From positions 620,001-684,000 of the forward strand of contig NZ_FQVU01000003.1 in assembly GCF_900129455.1 (NCBI RefSeq): a stretch of 64,000 nt of DNA, written 5' to 3'. Both the position numbers and the translations under genes were made by a program. Positions 1-8,303 of this stretch are shown in pieces; the stretch's first letter is position 1; the number at the start of each line of letters is the position of its first letter. The notes beneath the pieces were generated by a model. The model saw nothing but the letters and a program-made list of their open reading frames with translations, made no database searches and was not told the origin of the DNA. This DNA comes from Jatrophihabitans endophyticus (GTDB lineage Bacteria; Actinomycetota; Actinomycetes; Mycobacteriales; Jatrophihabitantaceae).

Positions 1-35
1 ACCGTCACTCGTCGTCACGATGCCCGACCGCGAGA

Positions 36-851
36 TCACTCGCCGAGCCACTCCACCGCGGCGATCGCCGCGCCGACGATGCCGGCGTCGTTGAGCAGCT
101 GCGCCGGCTCGACGGGCGTGTTCAGCTCGAGCAGCGGCACCCACTTCTCCGCCTTCTTGCTGACCCCGCCGCCGACCACGAACAGATCGGGCGTGAACAA
201 CCGCTCCACGTGCTGCATGTAGGCGTTCACGCGCTTGGCCCAGTGCCGGTAGGACATGCCGTGCTCGTCGCGCACCGACGCCGCGGCGCGGGTCTCTGCG
301 TCGTACCCGTTGAGCTCGAGGTGGCCGAGCTCGGTGTTGGGAACGAGCACGCCGTCGATGAGTAGCGCGCTGCCGATGCCCGTGCCGAACGTCAGCATGA
401 GCACGACGCCCGAGACACCCTTCGCCGCGCCGAAGCGGTCCTCGGCGATCCCCGCCGCGTCGGCGTCGTTGAGCACGGTGACGTCGCTACGGCGGGCGGC
501 GCCCGGGCCGGCGCTCGTCAGCCGGTCGATGGCCTCGGTGAACACCTTGTCCGCGTCGGTCCCGATCCAGGTCGGGTCGACGTTGGCGGCCGAGCGGGCG
601 ACGCCGTGCTTGATGACCGCGGGGAACGTCGCGCCGACCGGGCCGGTCCACCCCGCGTCGGAGACGAGCTGGGCGACGACGTCGGCCACGGCGTCGGGGG
701 TCGCCGGCTGCGGTGTCGGGATGCGCTTGCGCTCGGTGACGAGCGTCCCGGCGGCGGTGTCGACGACGGCACCCTTGATGCCGGTGCCGCCGATGTCGAC
801 GCCGAAGGCTTCACCTGACGTCGCACCTGAGGCGGCTCCGGCTACGGTCAT
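36..851 (-). CDS. ppgK: polyphosphate glucokinase
   Basis: Phosphorylates glucose to glucose-6-phosphate using polyphosphate or ATP in the cytoplasm. The 271-aa ROK-family protein has the phosphate-binding motif [12 protein letters not shown] (about residues 16-27), a second GTGIGSALL loop from residue 156, and ELGHLEL from residue 174. Length matches Mycobacterium PpgK (about 265 aa). The frame stays open far upstream, but homology begins only near [11 protein letters not shown] chose ATG at 851 (MTVAG). An in-frame ATG at 863 is possible. It is divergent from suhB, as in Mycobacterium (Rv2702/Rv2701c). The short intergenic region probably holds both promoters. Confidence 0.93.
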   Translation of the reverse strand: MTVAGAASGATSGEAFGVDIGGTGIKGAVVDTAAGTLVTERKRIPTPQPATPDAVADVVAQLVSDAGWTGPVGATFPAVIKHGVARSAANVDPTWIGTDADKVFTEAIDRLTSAGPGAARRSDVTVLNDADAAGIAEDRFGAAKGVSGVVLMLTFGTGIGSALLIDGVLVPNTELGHLELNGYDAETRAAASVRDEHGMSYRHWAKRVNAYMQHVERLFTPDLFVVGGGVSKKAEKWVPLLELNTPVEPAQLLNDAGIVGAAIAAVEWLGE

Positions 852-895
852 GGCTGCAGGCATTAGTACCGGTCGTGATCGGACCTGCCGCGCAG

Positions 896-942
896 GGACA
901 CCGGGGGCGACACCGGGAGGCGAAACCGGCGGCGACACCGGT
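896..942. repeat. degenerate 12-13 bp tandem repeat in ppgK-suhB intergenic region
   Basis: About four imperfect copies of GGCGACACCGG(G/C/T) lie between the divergent starts of ppgK and suhB. They may simply be low-complexity GC sequence. No function can be assigned. Confidence 0.5.
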
Positions 943-966
943 GGTGCGACGTGGTGCGATGGGGGC

Positions 967-1788
967 ATGAGCGAGGAGACGGCGGCACTGGCGGCCCTCG
1001 CCGTCGAGCTGGCCGAGGGCGCGGCCGCCATCGCGCGCGCCGGTCGGGCCGGGAGCTTCGCCGTCGACGCGAAGACCACGGCGACCGACCTCGTCACCGA
1101 GGTCGACCGGCGCGTCGAGCAGTGGCTGGTCGAGCGCATCGCGGCGGCGCGCCCCGGCGACGGCGTGCTCGGTGAGGAGGGCGGCGGTCGCGAAGGGACG
1201 TCCGGCGTCCGCTGGGTGCTCGACCCGATCGACGGCACGGTGAACTTCGTGCTCGGCATCCCGCACTACGCCGTCTCCGTCGCCGCCGAGCTCGCCGGCG
1301 AGGTGGTCGCAGGCGCCGTCTGCAACCCCGAGAACGGCGAGACCTTCCGCGCCCAGCGCGGGGCGGGCGCCTTCCTCGTCACCGGGCGTGGCGCCGAGCG
1401 CCTGCGCGGCCCGCGAGCCGTCCCGCTCGCCCAGGCGGTCGTGGGCACCGGCTTCGGCTACGACGCGCACCTGCGCAGTCGGCAGGCGGCCGCGCTCGGC
1501 ACGCTGCTGCCGCGCATCGGCAACATCCGTCGGCTCGGCTCGGCGGCGCTGGACCTGTGCTTCCTCGCCGCCGGGCGCCTCGACGGCTACTTCGAGGCCG
1601 GTCTCAACGCCTGGGACCATGCCGCCGGCGCGCTCGTCGCACGCGAGGCGGGCTGCGAGGTGACGGGGCGAGACGGTGGCGCGCCGTCACCGGAACTGGT
1701 GGTCGCGGCAGGCCCGGAGCTGGCCGGGGCGCTGCGCGCGGCCGTCGCGGCGGCCGGTGCCGACCGCGTCATCGAGCTCAGCAGCTGA
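967..1788 (+). CDS. suhB: inositol monophosphatase family protein
   Basis: Mg2+-dependent phosphatase acting on inositol-1-phosphate and related sugar phosphates, supplying inositol for phosphatidylinositol lipids and thiols in actinobacteria. The 273-aa protein has the family metal-binding motifs GEE (69-71), DPIDGT (86-91) and WDHAAG (from residue 216). The frame is open well upstream, but the family N-terminus starts at ATG 967 (MSEETAAL). Its 3' end overlaps the convergent cei gene by 11 nt. Order ppgK-suhB-cei-DUF4193 matches Rv2702-Rv2699c. Substrate specificity cannot be read from sequence. Confidence 0.9.
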   Translation: MSEETAALAALAVELAEGAAAIARAGRAGSFAVDAKTTATDLVTEVDRRVEQWLVERIAAARPGDGVLGEEGGGREGTSGVRWVLDPIDGTVNFVLGIPHYAVSVAAELAGEVVAGAVCNPENGETFRAQRGAGAFLVTGRGAERLRGPRAVPLAQAVVGTGFGYDAHLRSRQAAALGTLLPRIGNIRRLGSAALDLCFLAAGRLDGYFEAGLNAWDHAAGALVAREAGCEVTGRDGGAPSPELVVAAGPELAGALRAAVAAAGADRVIELSS

Positions 1789-2437
1789 CCGAGGAACTCG
1801 TCGCCGACGGCGACGTGGTGGCCGGCGGCGTCGAGCGGGGGGCCACGGCGACGTCGTCGCTGCGCAGGGCGGCGGCCACCGCCCTGCTGCTCGCCACCTT
1901 GCGGTACTTCGGTCCCACCGCCACGACCACCGTCGCGGACTTGCTGCTGGTGCCGACCAGCGTGGCGCCGGGGAAGTAGTAGCGCACGAGCGTCGCCGCG
2001 CGCTTGCCGCTCGGACCGAACCGGATCTGTGCCGTGGCCTTGTTCTTCGTGCCGTTGCGGTCGTTGCCGGCCTTGTCGGGAACCTGGAACCCGACGCCCT
2101 GGAGCGTGCGGCGCACCTTGGCCGCCAGCCCGGAGCGCGTCGTCGAGTTGAGGACCTGCAGCGTGATCGTGTCCGGCGCGGGCAGCGTGACCCGGCCCGA
2201 CGAGGACGCCGACGCCGTGGCCGTCGGCGACGGGCACGAGGACGCGTCGGCCCCCGCGGAGTCGTCGCGGTTCACGACCCGCCACCAGACGATGCCGGTC
2301 AGCAGCAGCAGCGCGGCGAGCGCGACGAGGGCCGGCAACGGCCGCCGGACGACGCCGCCGCCGTTCCCGCCGGCACCGCCGCGTGCGCCCGAAGCGGCGG
2401 CCCGCGTCGTCGGCTCGTCGCTCGACCTGCTCGCCAT
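1778..2437 (-). CDS. cei: LytR C-terminal domain envelope protein (Cei-like)
   Basis: Membrane-anchored envelope protein of 219 aa. It has a short Gly/Arg-rich cytosolic N-terminus, one transmembrane segment (about 34-52), a Ser/Thr-rich linker, then an extracytoplasmic LytR_C domain (about 90-180, containing ITLQVLNSTTRSGLAAKV). A low-complexity Ser/Thr tail follows. The start is supported by GAGGAGG eight nt upstream of ATG 2437. In Mycobacterium the positional homologue Rv2700 (Cei) is needed for cell-envelope integrity. Its partner is unknown. It is divergent from the DUF4193 gene. Confidence 0.8.
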   Translation of the reverse strand: MASRSSDEPTTRAAASGARGGAGGNGGGVVRRPLPALVALAALLLLTGIVWWRVVNRDDSAGADASSCPSPTATASASSSGRVTLPAPDTITLQVLNSTTRSGLAAKVRRTLQGVGFQVPDKAGNDRNGTKNKATAQIRFGPSGKRAATLVRYYFPGATLVGTSSKSATVVVAVGPKYRKVASSRAVAAALRSDDVAVAPRSTPPATTSPSATSSSVSC

Positions 2438-2762
2438 CGGCGATGTCCTCCTCGAGTCTGCGGCGGGACCGGGCGTCGCGGGGGTGGCGGCGTGGGTCGC
2501 GCGAGGGGCAAATCGTAACGGCGTGGACGCCGGGAATGCGTTCGGCGGGCCGTGCGTTTGGCGAGGACGCTGACGCGGTACCGTTCCGCGGCCAGCCCCG
2601 TTGCTCGGCGGTGTGATCCGTTGCGGGGAGCGGGCACAAAATCTGGTTCCCGGACGTTCCAGCGCGAGACGGACCGGAACCGTTTACACACAGCTGAGGT
2701 GTGAGCTCCAGACCGAGGGCTCCGCTCGCACGATCGTGGTGACCCCACTGAGGAGTTGACGT
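2438..2762. other. 325-bp divergent intergenic region, no gene
   Basis: Lies between the starts of cei and the DUF4193 gene and must carry both promoters. The only structure I see is a weak hairpin (CACAC/GTGTG, 2687-2703) and a slightly AT-richer patch around 2675-2690. No convincing ORF or RNA gene is present. Confidence 0.6.
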
Positions 2763-3071
2763 ATGGCGACCGACTACGACGCGCCGCGTCGGGGAGATGT
2801 CGACGAACTGAACGAGGACTCGATCGAGGAGCTGAAGGCGCGTCGCGCCGAGGCCCAGTCGGGTTCGATCGACGTGGACGAGACCGAGCTGGCCGAGTCG
2901 CTCGAGCTGCCCGGTGCCGACCTGTCCAGCATGTCCGGTGAGGAGCTCACCGTCCGCGTGCTGCCGAAGCAGAACGACGAGTTCACCTGCTCGTCCTGCT
3001 TCCTGGTCCACCACCGCAGCCGGCTCGCCCGGGAGCGCAAGGGCCAGCTCATCTGCCGCGACTGCGCCTGA
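2763..3071 (+). CDS. DUF4193 zinc-ribbon protein
   Basis: Small acidic protein (102 aa) of the actinobacterial DUF4193 family (Rv2699c position). The N-terminal two thirds are acidic and helical. The C-terminus is a zinc-ribbon-like unit with CxxC pairs at C76/C79 and C98/C101 (TCSSC and CRDC). A good Shine-Dalgarno (GAGGAG, near 2749-2754) precedes ATG 2763. The function is unknown, and RNA polymerase or transcription-related roles have been proposed only by analogy to other actinobacterial zinc-ribbon proteins. It is followed by a strong hairpin terminator. Confidence 0.9.
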   Translation: MATDYDAPRRGDVDELNEDSIEELKARRAEAQSGSIDVDETELAESLELPGADLSSMSGEELTVRVLPKQNDEFTCSSCFLVHHRSRLARERKGQLICRDCA

Positions 3072-3143
3072 CGCGCCGTCGCGGTCGGTGCGGCCGACCG
3101 CTCCACCGCTCGAGAACGCAGCGACTACCCCCGAACGAACGAC

Positions 3144-3178
3144 GAGCCGCCGGGAACCACCGGCGGCTCCGCCGTTTA
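3144..3178 (+). terminator. intrinsic terminator after DUF4193 gene
   Basis: Perfect 10-bp stem GAGCCGCCGG/CCGGCGGCTC with a 6-nt loop (3144-3169), followed by CGCCGTTT. It ends the DUF4193 transcript. Confidence 0.75.
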
Positions 3179-3185
3179 ACCGCGG

Positions 3186-3233
3186 GATCTTCCTGCGGTG
3201 TCGGCGTCCGGCGTCGTGTGGTGCAGGAAGATC
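3186..3233 (-). terminator. inverted repeat downstream of the SDR gene
   Basis: Eleven-bp inverted repeat GATCTTCCTGC (3186-3196) / GCAGGAAGATC (3223-3233) with a 26-nt loop, just 3' of the minus-strand SDR stop. It is a candidate terminator, though the loop is long. Confidence 0.45.
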
Positions 3234-3239
3234 GCGGGC

Positions 3240-4031
3240 TCAGATGGAGGGGCTCAGCCCGGCCCCGCCGTCGACGACGAGGGTCTGGCCGGTGATCCAC
3301 CCCGCGTCGGCGCTGCCGAGGAAGCAGGCGGCGGCCGCGATGTCCTCGGGAACGCCGAGGCGCTGCAGCGGGTACCCGGCGGCGGCGCCGGCCTCGTCCT
3401 GCCCGTACAGCGCCTCGGCGAACCTGGTCTTCACGACCGCGGGGGCGATGGCGTTGACGCGGATGCGCGGGGCGAGCTCGGCGGCCAGCTGCACGGTCAG
3501 CCCGATCAACGCCGACTTGCTCACCCCGTAGTAGGCGATGCCCGGCGCGGGGGTGATGCCCGCCACCGACGCCATGTTGACGATGGCCCCCGTGCCGTCG
3601 GCCCCGAGCCCGGCGCCGACCGCGCGGCGGGTCCAGGCCAGGGCAGCGAGCACGTTGACGTCCATGATCTTGCGCGCTGCGGAGGCCTCGATGTCGAGCA
3701 GCGTCCCGTAGGCGGGGTTGATGCCGGTGTTGTTGACGAGGACGTCGAGCCGGCCGAACTCGCGCAGGGCCGTGTCGACGGCCTCGGCGCAATGCTCCTC
3801 GTCGTCGGCGCGACCGGCGACGGTGCGGGCGTGTTCGGAGCCGAGCAGCTCCAATGCCGCGGTGAGCCCCTCGGGCTTGCGGGCGGTGACGACGACCCGG
3901 CCGCCCTCGGCCACGATGCGCTGCGCGACGGCGAGGCCGATGCCGCGGCTGGCGCCGGTGACGAGGGCGACCCGCCCCTCGTAGCGGCGTCCGAGCGTGA
4001 GCGGTCCGGCGGCGGTGTCCACGGTTGTCAT
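3240..4031 (-). CDS. SDR family oxidoreductase
   Basis: Classical short-chain dehydrogenase/reductase, 263 aa. It has the cofactor motif TGASRGIG (25-32), NNTG (100-103), catalytic Ser155 and YxxxK (Y168, K172), and the C-terminal IRVNAIAP and TLVVDGGAG signatures. It resembles 3-oxoacyl-ACP reductase-like enzymes, but the substrate is unknown. ATG 4031 is preceded by TAGGGT seven nt upstream and no Shine-Dalgarno, so the mRNA is probably leaderless. It sits as an extra gene between DUF4193 and DUF3093, which are neighbours in Mycobacterium. Confidence 0.88.
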   Translation of the reverse strand: MTTVDTAAGPLTLGRRYEGRVALVTGASRGIGLAVAQRIVAEGGRVVVTARKPEGLTAALELLGSEHARTVAGRADDEEHCAEAVDTALREFGRLDVLVNNTGINPAYGTLLDIEASAARKIMDVNVLAALAWTRRAVGAGLGADGTGAIVNMASVAGITPAPGIAYYGVSKSALIGLTVQLAAELAPRIRVNAIAPAVVKTRFAEALYGQDEAGAAAGYPLQRLGVPEDIAAAACFLGSADAGWITGQTLVVDGGAGLSPSI

Positions 4032-4038
4032 GATGCGG

Positions 4039-4044
4039 ACCCTA
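4039..4044 (-). promoter_or_regulatory. -10 hexamer of SDR gene (leaderless)
   Basis: TAGGGT on the minus strand, seven nt before ATG 4031. The spacing places the transcription start at the start codon. Confidence 0.55.
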
Positions 4045-4066
4045 GCCGGGCCGCTGGGACGCGCGA

Positions 4067-4561
4067 TCAGGCGCGGGCGCGCAGCACCGACACCAACCGC
4101 TCGGGGTGGCGGGTGCTCACCACCCAGTACGGCGTGGGGTCGTCCTCGTCGTCGAGCCACACCTGCACGCCGGGACCGATCCAGGGCCGGATCGACACGT
4201 ACGCCGCCGGGTCGCCCTCGCGACCGACCACCAGGCGCAGCGTGCGCGCGTCCAGGGCGACGGCGCCCGTGACGTAGGTCAGCGGAAGGTGGGCGCCGCG
4301 GACCCGCAGCTCGCCGGCCACGACCTCCACCCGGCTGCGGCCGATCCACCAGACGACGCCGGCGGCGAGCGGCAGCATGATCCCGAACGGCAGCCAGACC
4401 GTGAGGTGCAGCCCCGCGACCCGGAACTCGGCCGCGAGCAGGGCGGCCACACCGACCGCCACGAGGTACCACCACCACGGGGTGCGCAGCACCTCGCGGT
4501 ACTCCTCGGCCCGGGCCGCGGCGGGGGCGCGGTCGGCGGGACTGTCGCTGCCGGCGCTCAC
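4067..4561 (-). CDS. DUF3093 membrane protein
   Basis: 164-aa protein with two adjacent transmembrane segments near the N-terminus ([19 protein letters not shown] and [20 protein letters not shown]) and a soluble C-terminal domain ending in [14 protein letters not shown], typical of DUF3093 (Rv2698 position, next to dut). The frame is open to an ATG at 4621, but that start would overlap dut, so I place the start at GTG 4561 ([10 protein letters not shown]). Function unknown. It is divergent from dut with only 25 nt between the start codons. Confidence 0.85.
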   Translation of the reverse strand: MSAGSDSPADRAPAAARAEEYREVLRTPWWWYLVAVGVAALLAAEFRVAGLHLTVWLPFGIMLPLAAGVVWWIGRSRVEVVAGELRVRGAHLPLTYVTGAVALDARTLRLVVGREGDPAAYVSIRPWIGPGVQVWLDDEDDPTPYWVVSTRHPERLVSVLRARA

Positions 4562-4572
4562 GTGGTCGAGGG

Positions 4573-4578
4573 TAGCCT
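4573..4578 (+). promoter_or_regulatory. -10 hexamer of dut (leaderless)
   Basis: TAGCCT eight nt before GTG 4587, with no Shine-Dalgarno between. This supports the GTG start of dut. Confidence 0.5.
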
Positions 4579-4586
4579 CACGCGCT

Positions 4587-5099
4587 GTGACTGCCGACGG
4601 CCCGCGGGTGCTCGTGCGCAAGCTGGACGACGGGGTCCCGTTGCCGCTCTACGCGCTGCCCGGTGACGCCGGGGCCGACATCGTGGCGGCCCGGGACGTC
4701 GTCCTCGCCCCCGGTGAGCGCGCCGTGCTGCCCACCGGGCTCGCGCTGGCGGTGCCGACCGGGTACGCCGCCTTCGTGCACCCCCGTTCCGGCCTGGCGG
4801 CGCGGGCCGGCCTCGGTCTGGTCAACGCCCCCGGCACCATCGACGCGGGCTACCGCGGCGAGGTCAAGGTCATCGTCATCAACCATGACACCGCGACACC
4901 GTTGCGGCTGAACCGTGGCGAGCGCATCGCGCAGCTCGTGATCCAGCGCGTCGAACGGGCCCGCTTCGTCGAGGTCCCCGAGCTGCCCGAGTCCGAGCGC
5001 GGCGCGGGTGGTCACGGCTCCACCGGCGGCGCGGCCGCCCTGTCCCCGACCGCGGCCGGCGGACCGGGCCCGTCGCAGTCCCAGGAAGGAAACCAGTAG
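4587..5099 (+). CDS. dut: dUTP diphosphatase (dUTPase)
   Basis: Hydrolyses dUTP to dUMP and pyrophosphate, preventing uracil incorporation and feeding dTMP synthesis. The trimeric dUTPase motifs are all present in 170 aa: DAGADI (27-32), PRSGLA (66-71), the uracil-binding segment [12 protein letters not shown] (81-92), [10 protein letters not shown] (110-119) and the C-terminal lid [10 protein letters not shown] (138-147). A short Gly/Pro/Ser tail follows. GTG 4587 is chosen from the -10 position and homology. The stop overlaps the start of the DUF3710 gene by 1 nt (TAGTG), so the two are translationally coupled. Confidence 0.96.
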   Translation: MTADGPRVLVRKLDDGVPLPLYALPGDAGADIVAARDVVLAPGERAVLPTGLALAVPTGYAAFVHPRSGLAARAGLGLVNAPGTIDAGYRGEVKVIVINHDTATPLRLNRGERIAQLVIQRVERARFVEVPELPESERGAGGHGSTGGAAALSPTAAGGPGPSQSQEGNQ

Positions 5100-5734
5100 T
5101 GCCAGGACGACGCAGGCAGAAACGGACCGAGGCGTCCAAGCTCGACGCCACGCCGCCGTGGGAGCAGCGCATCCGCGAGGACGCGGCCGCGACCACGGGT
5201 CCGTTCGACGAGCGGGACGCCCCCGAGGACGAGGTCGCGCGCGTCGACCTCGGGGCGCTGCGCATCCCGGTCGGCGAAGGCTTCGACATCCGCGTCGACC
5301 TCGACGAGACGCGGCAGGTCGTCTCGGCGACGCTCGCCGGCCCCGACGGGACGATGCAGCTCGGCGTGTTCGCCGCCCCGCGCAACGAGGGCATCTGGGA
5401 CGACGTGCGCACCGAGATCGCGGCATCGCTGAACGCGCAGCGCAAGGGCTCGGCCACCGAGCAGGACGGCCCGTTCGGCACCGAGCTGCACGGCACGGTG
5501 CCCGACGAGTCGGGCCGCGGGACGGTGCCGGTGCGCTTCGTCGGCGTGGACGGCCCGCGCTGGTTCCTCCGCGCGATGCTGGCCGGGCCCGTCGCGCAGG
5601 ACGCGGCGTCGGCGCAGCGCTTCGAGCAGGCGCTGCGCGACGTCGTCGTGGTCCGCGGCAGCGAGCCGTTGCCGGTGCGCGAGCCGGTCCCGCTGCAGCT
5701 GCCCGAGGGCGTCGAGCTGCCCGAGCAGGGTTAG
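5099..5734 (+). CDS. DUF3710 protein
   Basis: Soluble 211-aa protein of the DUF3710 family (Rv2696c position, always beside dut). A charged N-terminal arm (GRRRQKRTEASK) is followed by the conserved domain with LRIPVGEGFDIRVDL and LGVFAAPRNEGIWDDVR. Function unknown. GTG 5099 overlaps the dut stop by one base, implying joint transcription and coupled translation. Confidence 0.9.
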   Translation: MPGRRRQKRTEASKLDATPPWEQRIREDAAATTGPFDERDAPEDEVARVDLGALRIPVGEGFDIRVDLDETRQVVSATLAGPDGTMQLGVFAAPRNEGIWDDVRTEIAASLNAQRKGSATEQDGPFGTELHGTVPDESGRGTVPVRFVGVDGPRWFLRAMLAGPVAQDAASAQRFEQALRDVVVVRGSEPLPVREPVPLQLPEGVELPEQG

Positions 5735-5769
5735 GCCAGCGGCGGGGAGCGCCGGCCGGGGCGGCGGTT

Positions 5770-5775
5770 TACGCT
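5770..5775 (+). promoter_or_regulatory. -10 hexamer of OB-fold gene (leaderless)
   Basis: TACGCT seven nt before GTG 5783, with no Shine-Dalgarno. Confidence 0.55.
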
Positions 5776-5782
5776 GGGCGGC

Positions 5783-6166
5783 GTGGGACGCCGAAACTCG
5801 TTGCTGCGCCGCCTCACCGCGAGCGCGGAGTCGTTGGACGCCGTCGACCTGCAGGAAGCGGTCGAGGAGCGTTCGTGCACCTCGGTGTGCGACCTGCGTC
5901 GCGGCGGGTCCGTGCGCGTCGTCGGACGCCTGAAGTCCGTGGTCTACACGCCGAGTGAGACCGTCCCGACCCTCGAGGCCGAGCTCTTCGACGGGTCGGC
6001 CTCCCTCGATCTCGTGTGGCTCGGGCGGCGGCGCATCGCCGGGGTCGAGCCGGGCCGGCGGGTGATGGCGCGCGGGCGCGTCGGCATCCACAACGGCCGC
6101 CACGCCATCTACAACCCCTGGTACGAGCTGCTGCCCGCCGGTTCGCCGGCGGGCGAGCAGGCATGA
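5783..6166 (+). CDS. OB-fold nucleic-acid-binding protein
   Basis: 127-aa single-domain protein with a tRNA-anticodon-binding type OB fold (about 30-110: VCDLRRGGSVRVVGRLKSV, then LEAELFDGSASLDLVWLG, GVEPGRRVMARGRV). It matches the Rv2694c-type OB-fold protein of this locus. It probably binds single-stranded nucleic acid, though the partner is unknown. The stop overlaps the DUF3159 start (ATGA), so the two form an operon. Confidence 0.88.
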   Translation: MGRRNSLLRRLTASAESLDAVDLQEAVEERSCTSVCDLRRGGSVRVVGRLKSVVYTPSETVPTLEAELFDGSASLDLVWLGRRRIAGVEPGRRVMARGRVGIHNGRHAIYNPWYELLPAGSPAGEQA

Positions 6167-6870
6167 CCGACCGTCCCGGGGACGGCGTCGCGGACGGCCC
6201 GGGGGACGGCGTGGAGCCGTCCCCGTCCGGCGCGACGGCTCGACGCGACCTGCGCGAGACGTACCGCACGCAGATGCTCGCCAGCATCGGCGGCTGGCAG
6301 GGCGCGCTGATCACGGCGATCCCGACCACGGTCTTCGTGATCGTCAATGTGGTCACGACGCTGCGCCCGGCCGTCGTCGCGGCGGTGGCGACGGCGCTGG
6401 TGCTGACCGCCTACCGCCTCGTGCGCAAGCAGCCGACGCAGCAGGCGCTGTCCGGGCTCTTCGGCGTGGTCGTCGCCGCGCTCATCGCCGCGCGCACCGG
6501 CGAGGCGCGCGGCTTCTTCCTGCTCGGCATCTGGACCAGCTTCGCCTACGCCGTGCCCTTCGCGATCTCGCTGGTGGTGCGGCGGCCGCTGATCGGGCTG
6601 GCGTGGGAGTTCCTGGATCCCACCCCGACCGCGTCGGACGCGCCGTGGCACCGGCACCGGCCGCTGCTCGTGGCCTACACCTGGGCGACGGCGGCGGCGA
6701 CGCTGGTGTTCCTCGCCCGCGGCCTCGTGCAGTGGCACCTCTACGGCGACAACGCGACCGGGTGGCTCGCCTTCGCGCGGATCGCCATGGGCTACCCGCT
6801 GTTCATCCTCGCCGCCGGCTTCAGCTTCCTCGTCGTCACCCGCGCCCGCCGGCGGCTGGCCGCCGCCTGA
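6163..6870 (+). CDS. DUF3159 membrane protein
   Basis: 235-aa integral membrane protein of the DUF3159 family (Rv2693c position). After a hydrophilic N-terminus come about six hydrophobic segments from residue 38 on, including ALITAIPTTVFVIVNVV and GIWTSFAYAVPFAISLVV. The ATG overlaps the upstream stop by 4 nt, which fixes the start. The conserved neighbourhood of TrkA proteins suggests, but does not prove, a link to ion transport. Function unknown. Confidence 0.87.
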   Translation: MTDRPGDGVADGPGDGVEPSPSGATARRDLRETYRTQMLASIGGWQGALITAIPTTVFVIVNVVTTLRPAVVAAVATALVLTAYRLVRKQPTQQALSGLFGVVVAALIAARTGEARGFFLLGIWTSFAYAVPFAISLVVRRPLIGLAWEFLDPTPTASDAPWHRHRPLLVAYTWATAAATLVFLARGLVQWHLYGDNATGWLAFARIAMGYPLFILAAGFSFLVVTRARRRLAAA

Positions 6871-6905
6871 CGGCAGCGTCCGGCCGACGGCACGGGCGCC
6901 CGGAC

Positions 6906-7565
6906 TCAGGTCGGCAGGACGGCGCCGCGCAGGGCGGGCTCGGCACCGGGCGAGGCGACGAAGAGCAGCTCGTCGCCGGGTTCGAGCGGCTCGTCGGGGT
7001 TCGGCGCGATGACGCGCGGGCCGCGCACGATGCCGACGAGGGTCACGTCCGGCGGGAGGGCGAGATCGCGCACCGGCTGCCCGGACACCGGCGCGTCCTC
7101 GGGCAGCGTGAGCTCGACCAGGTTGGCCTGGCCCTCGCGCAGCCCGAACAGCCGCACGACGTCGCCGACCTCGACGGCCTCCTCGACCAGCGACGCGAGC
7201 ACCCGCGGCGTCGACACCGCGACGTCGACGCCCCACGCCTCGGTGAACAGCCACTCGTTCGCGGGGTGGTTGATGCGGGCGACGACCCGTCGCACGGCGA
7301 ACTCGGTCTTGGCCAGCAGCGACACGACGAGATTGGCCTTGTCGTCACCGGTGGCGCCGACGACGACGTCGCAGTCCTCGAGCCGCGCCTCCTCGAGGTT
7401 GTCGACCTCGCAGGCGTCGCCGTGCAGCCAGTCCGCCCCGACCACCCGCTCCGGGTCGATCTTGCGGACGTCCTTGTCGATGAGCAGCACCTGGTGCCGC
7501 TTCGAGATCAGCTCCCGGGCGATCGAACGCCCGACCGCGCCCGCGCCGGCGATGGCGACCCTCAT
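6906..7565 (-). CDS. TrkA-family potassium regulatory protein (second of pair, CeoC-like)
   Basis: 219-aa cytosolic gating subunit with an N-terminal Rossmann RCK_N domain (MRVAIAGAGAVGRSIAREL, LLIDKD, VVGATGDDKANLV) and a C-terminal RCK_C domain (about 140-215, VTLVGIVRGPRV). It is expected to bind NAD(H)/ATP and gate a K+ transporter. ATG 7565 overlaps the stop of the upstream trkA paralogue (TGATG), so the two are coupled. They correspond to Rv2691/Rv2692 (ceoB/ceoC) and are divergent from an APC permease. Confidence 0.92.
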   Translation of the reverse strand: MRVAIAGAGAVGRSIARELISKRHQVLLIDKDVRKIDPERVVGADWLHGDACEVDNLEEARLEDCDVVVGATGDDKANLVVSLLAKTEFAVRRVVARINHPANEWLFTEAWGVDVAVSTPRVLASLVEEAVEVGDVVRLFGLREGQANLVELTLPEDAPVSGQPVRDLALPPDVTLVGIVRGPRVIAPNPDEPLEPGDELLFVASPGAEPALRGAVLPT

Positions 7566-8230
7566 CACTCGTTCCCTTCCGGCGCGCGGCCGGCGATCTC
7601 GCGCAGGGTGGCGGCGTGCTCGTCGGCGACGGCCATGTAGAGCTTGTCGCCGGACTGGATGAGCGTGGACGGGACGGGCAGCGCGCCGCTGCCGAAACGG
7701 TTGTACAGCGCGGCCCGCGCGCCGGTGGCGACCTCGAAGTCCGTGACCGGTCGGCCGACCCACCCCTCGTGCGGCGCCACGGCCACGATCGCGACGTGAC
7801 CGGACGGGTCGCGCCACGCCTCGGCGGAGGTCTCGCCGAGCACGGCCTTCATCAACCGCGTCGAGGTCCACGGCACCGTGGCGACGGTCGGGATGCCGAG
7901 CCGCTCGTACACCTCGGCCCGCCGGGGGTCGTAGATCCGCGCCACGACGCGGGTGACGCCGAAGGTCTCGCGGGCGACGCGGGCGGCGATGATGTTGGAG
8001 TTGTCGCCGCTGCTCACCGCGGCGAACGCGCCGGCCTCCTCGATCCCCGCCTCGACCAGGGTCTCCCGGTCGAAGCCGACCCCGCGGACCATGCGGCCGG
8101 GGAAGTTCTCGCCGAGCCGCCGGAAGGCGAGCGGGTCCTGGTCGATGACGGCCAGCGTGTGGTCGAGCGGCGCGAGCTGCAGCGACAGCGCGGCCCCTAC
8201 CCGTCCGCACCCCATGATTACGATGTGCAC
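7565..8230 (-). CDS. TrkA-family potassium regulatory protein (first of pair, CeoB-like)
   Basis: 221-aa RCK protein with an N-terminal nucleotide-binding fold (HIVIMGCGRVGAALSLQL, VIDQDP, SSGDNSNII) and a C-terminal RCK_C domain (LIQSGDKLYMAVADEH). The frame is open upstream, but GTG 8230 is preceded by GAGAGG and gives the family N-terminus. It is translationally coupled to the second TrkA gene. The regulated transporter is probably the divergent KimA-like permease. Confidence 0.92.
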   Translation of the reverse strand: MHIVIMGCGRVGAALSLQLAPLDHTLAVIDQDPLAFRRLGENFPGRMVRGVGFDRETLVEAGIEEAGAFAAVSSGDNSNIIAARVARETFGVTRVVARIYDPRRAEVYERLGIPTVATVPWTSTRLMKAVLGETSAEAWRDPSGHVAIVAVAPHEGWVGRPVTDFEVATGARAALYNRFGSGALPVPSTLIQSGDKLYMAVADEHAATLREIAGRAPEGNE

Positions 8231-8303
8231 GACACCTCTCAACGTCCCGCTGGAACGACTGGCAACAGCGGAACACGAGGCTAGCTGGTAGCCGACGACA
8301 ACA

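Noticed and set aside
896-942. Short GGCGACACCGG repeats as a CRISPR array or iteron origin
   Set aside because: Units of 12-13 bp are adjacent with no spacers, degenerate, and not accompanied by cas or replication genes.
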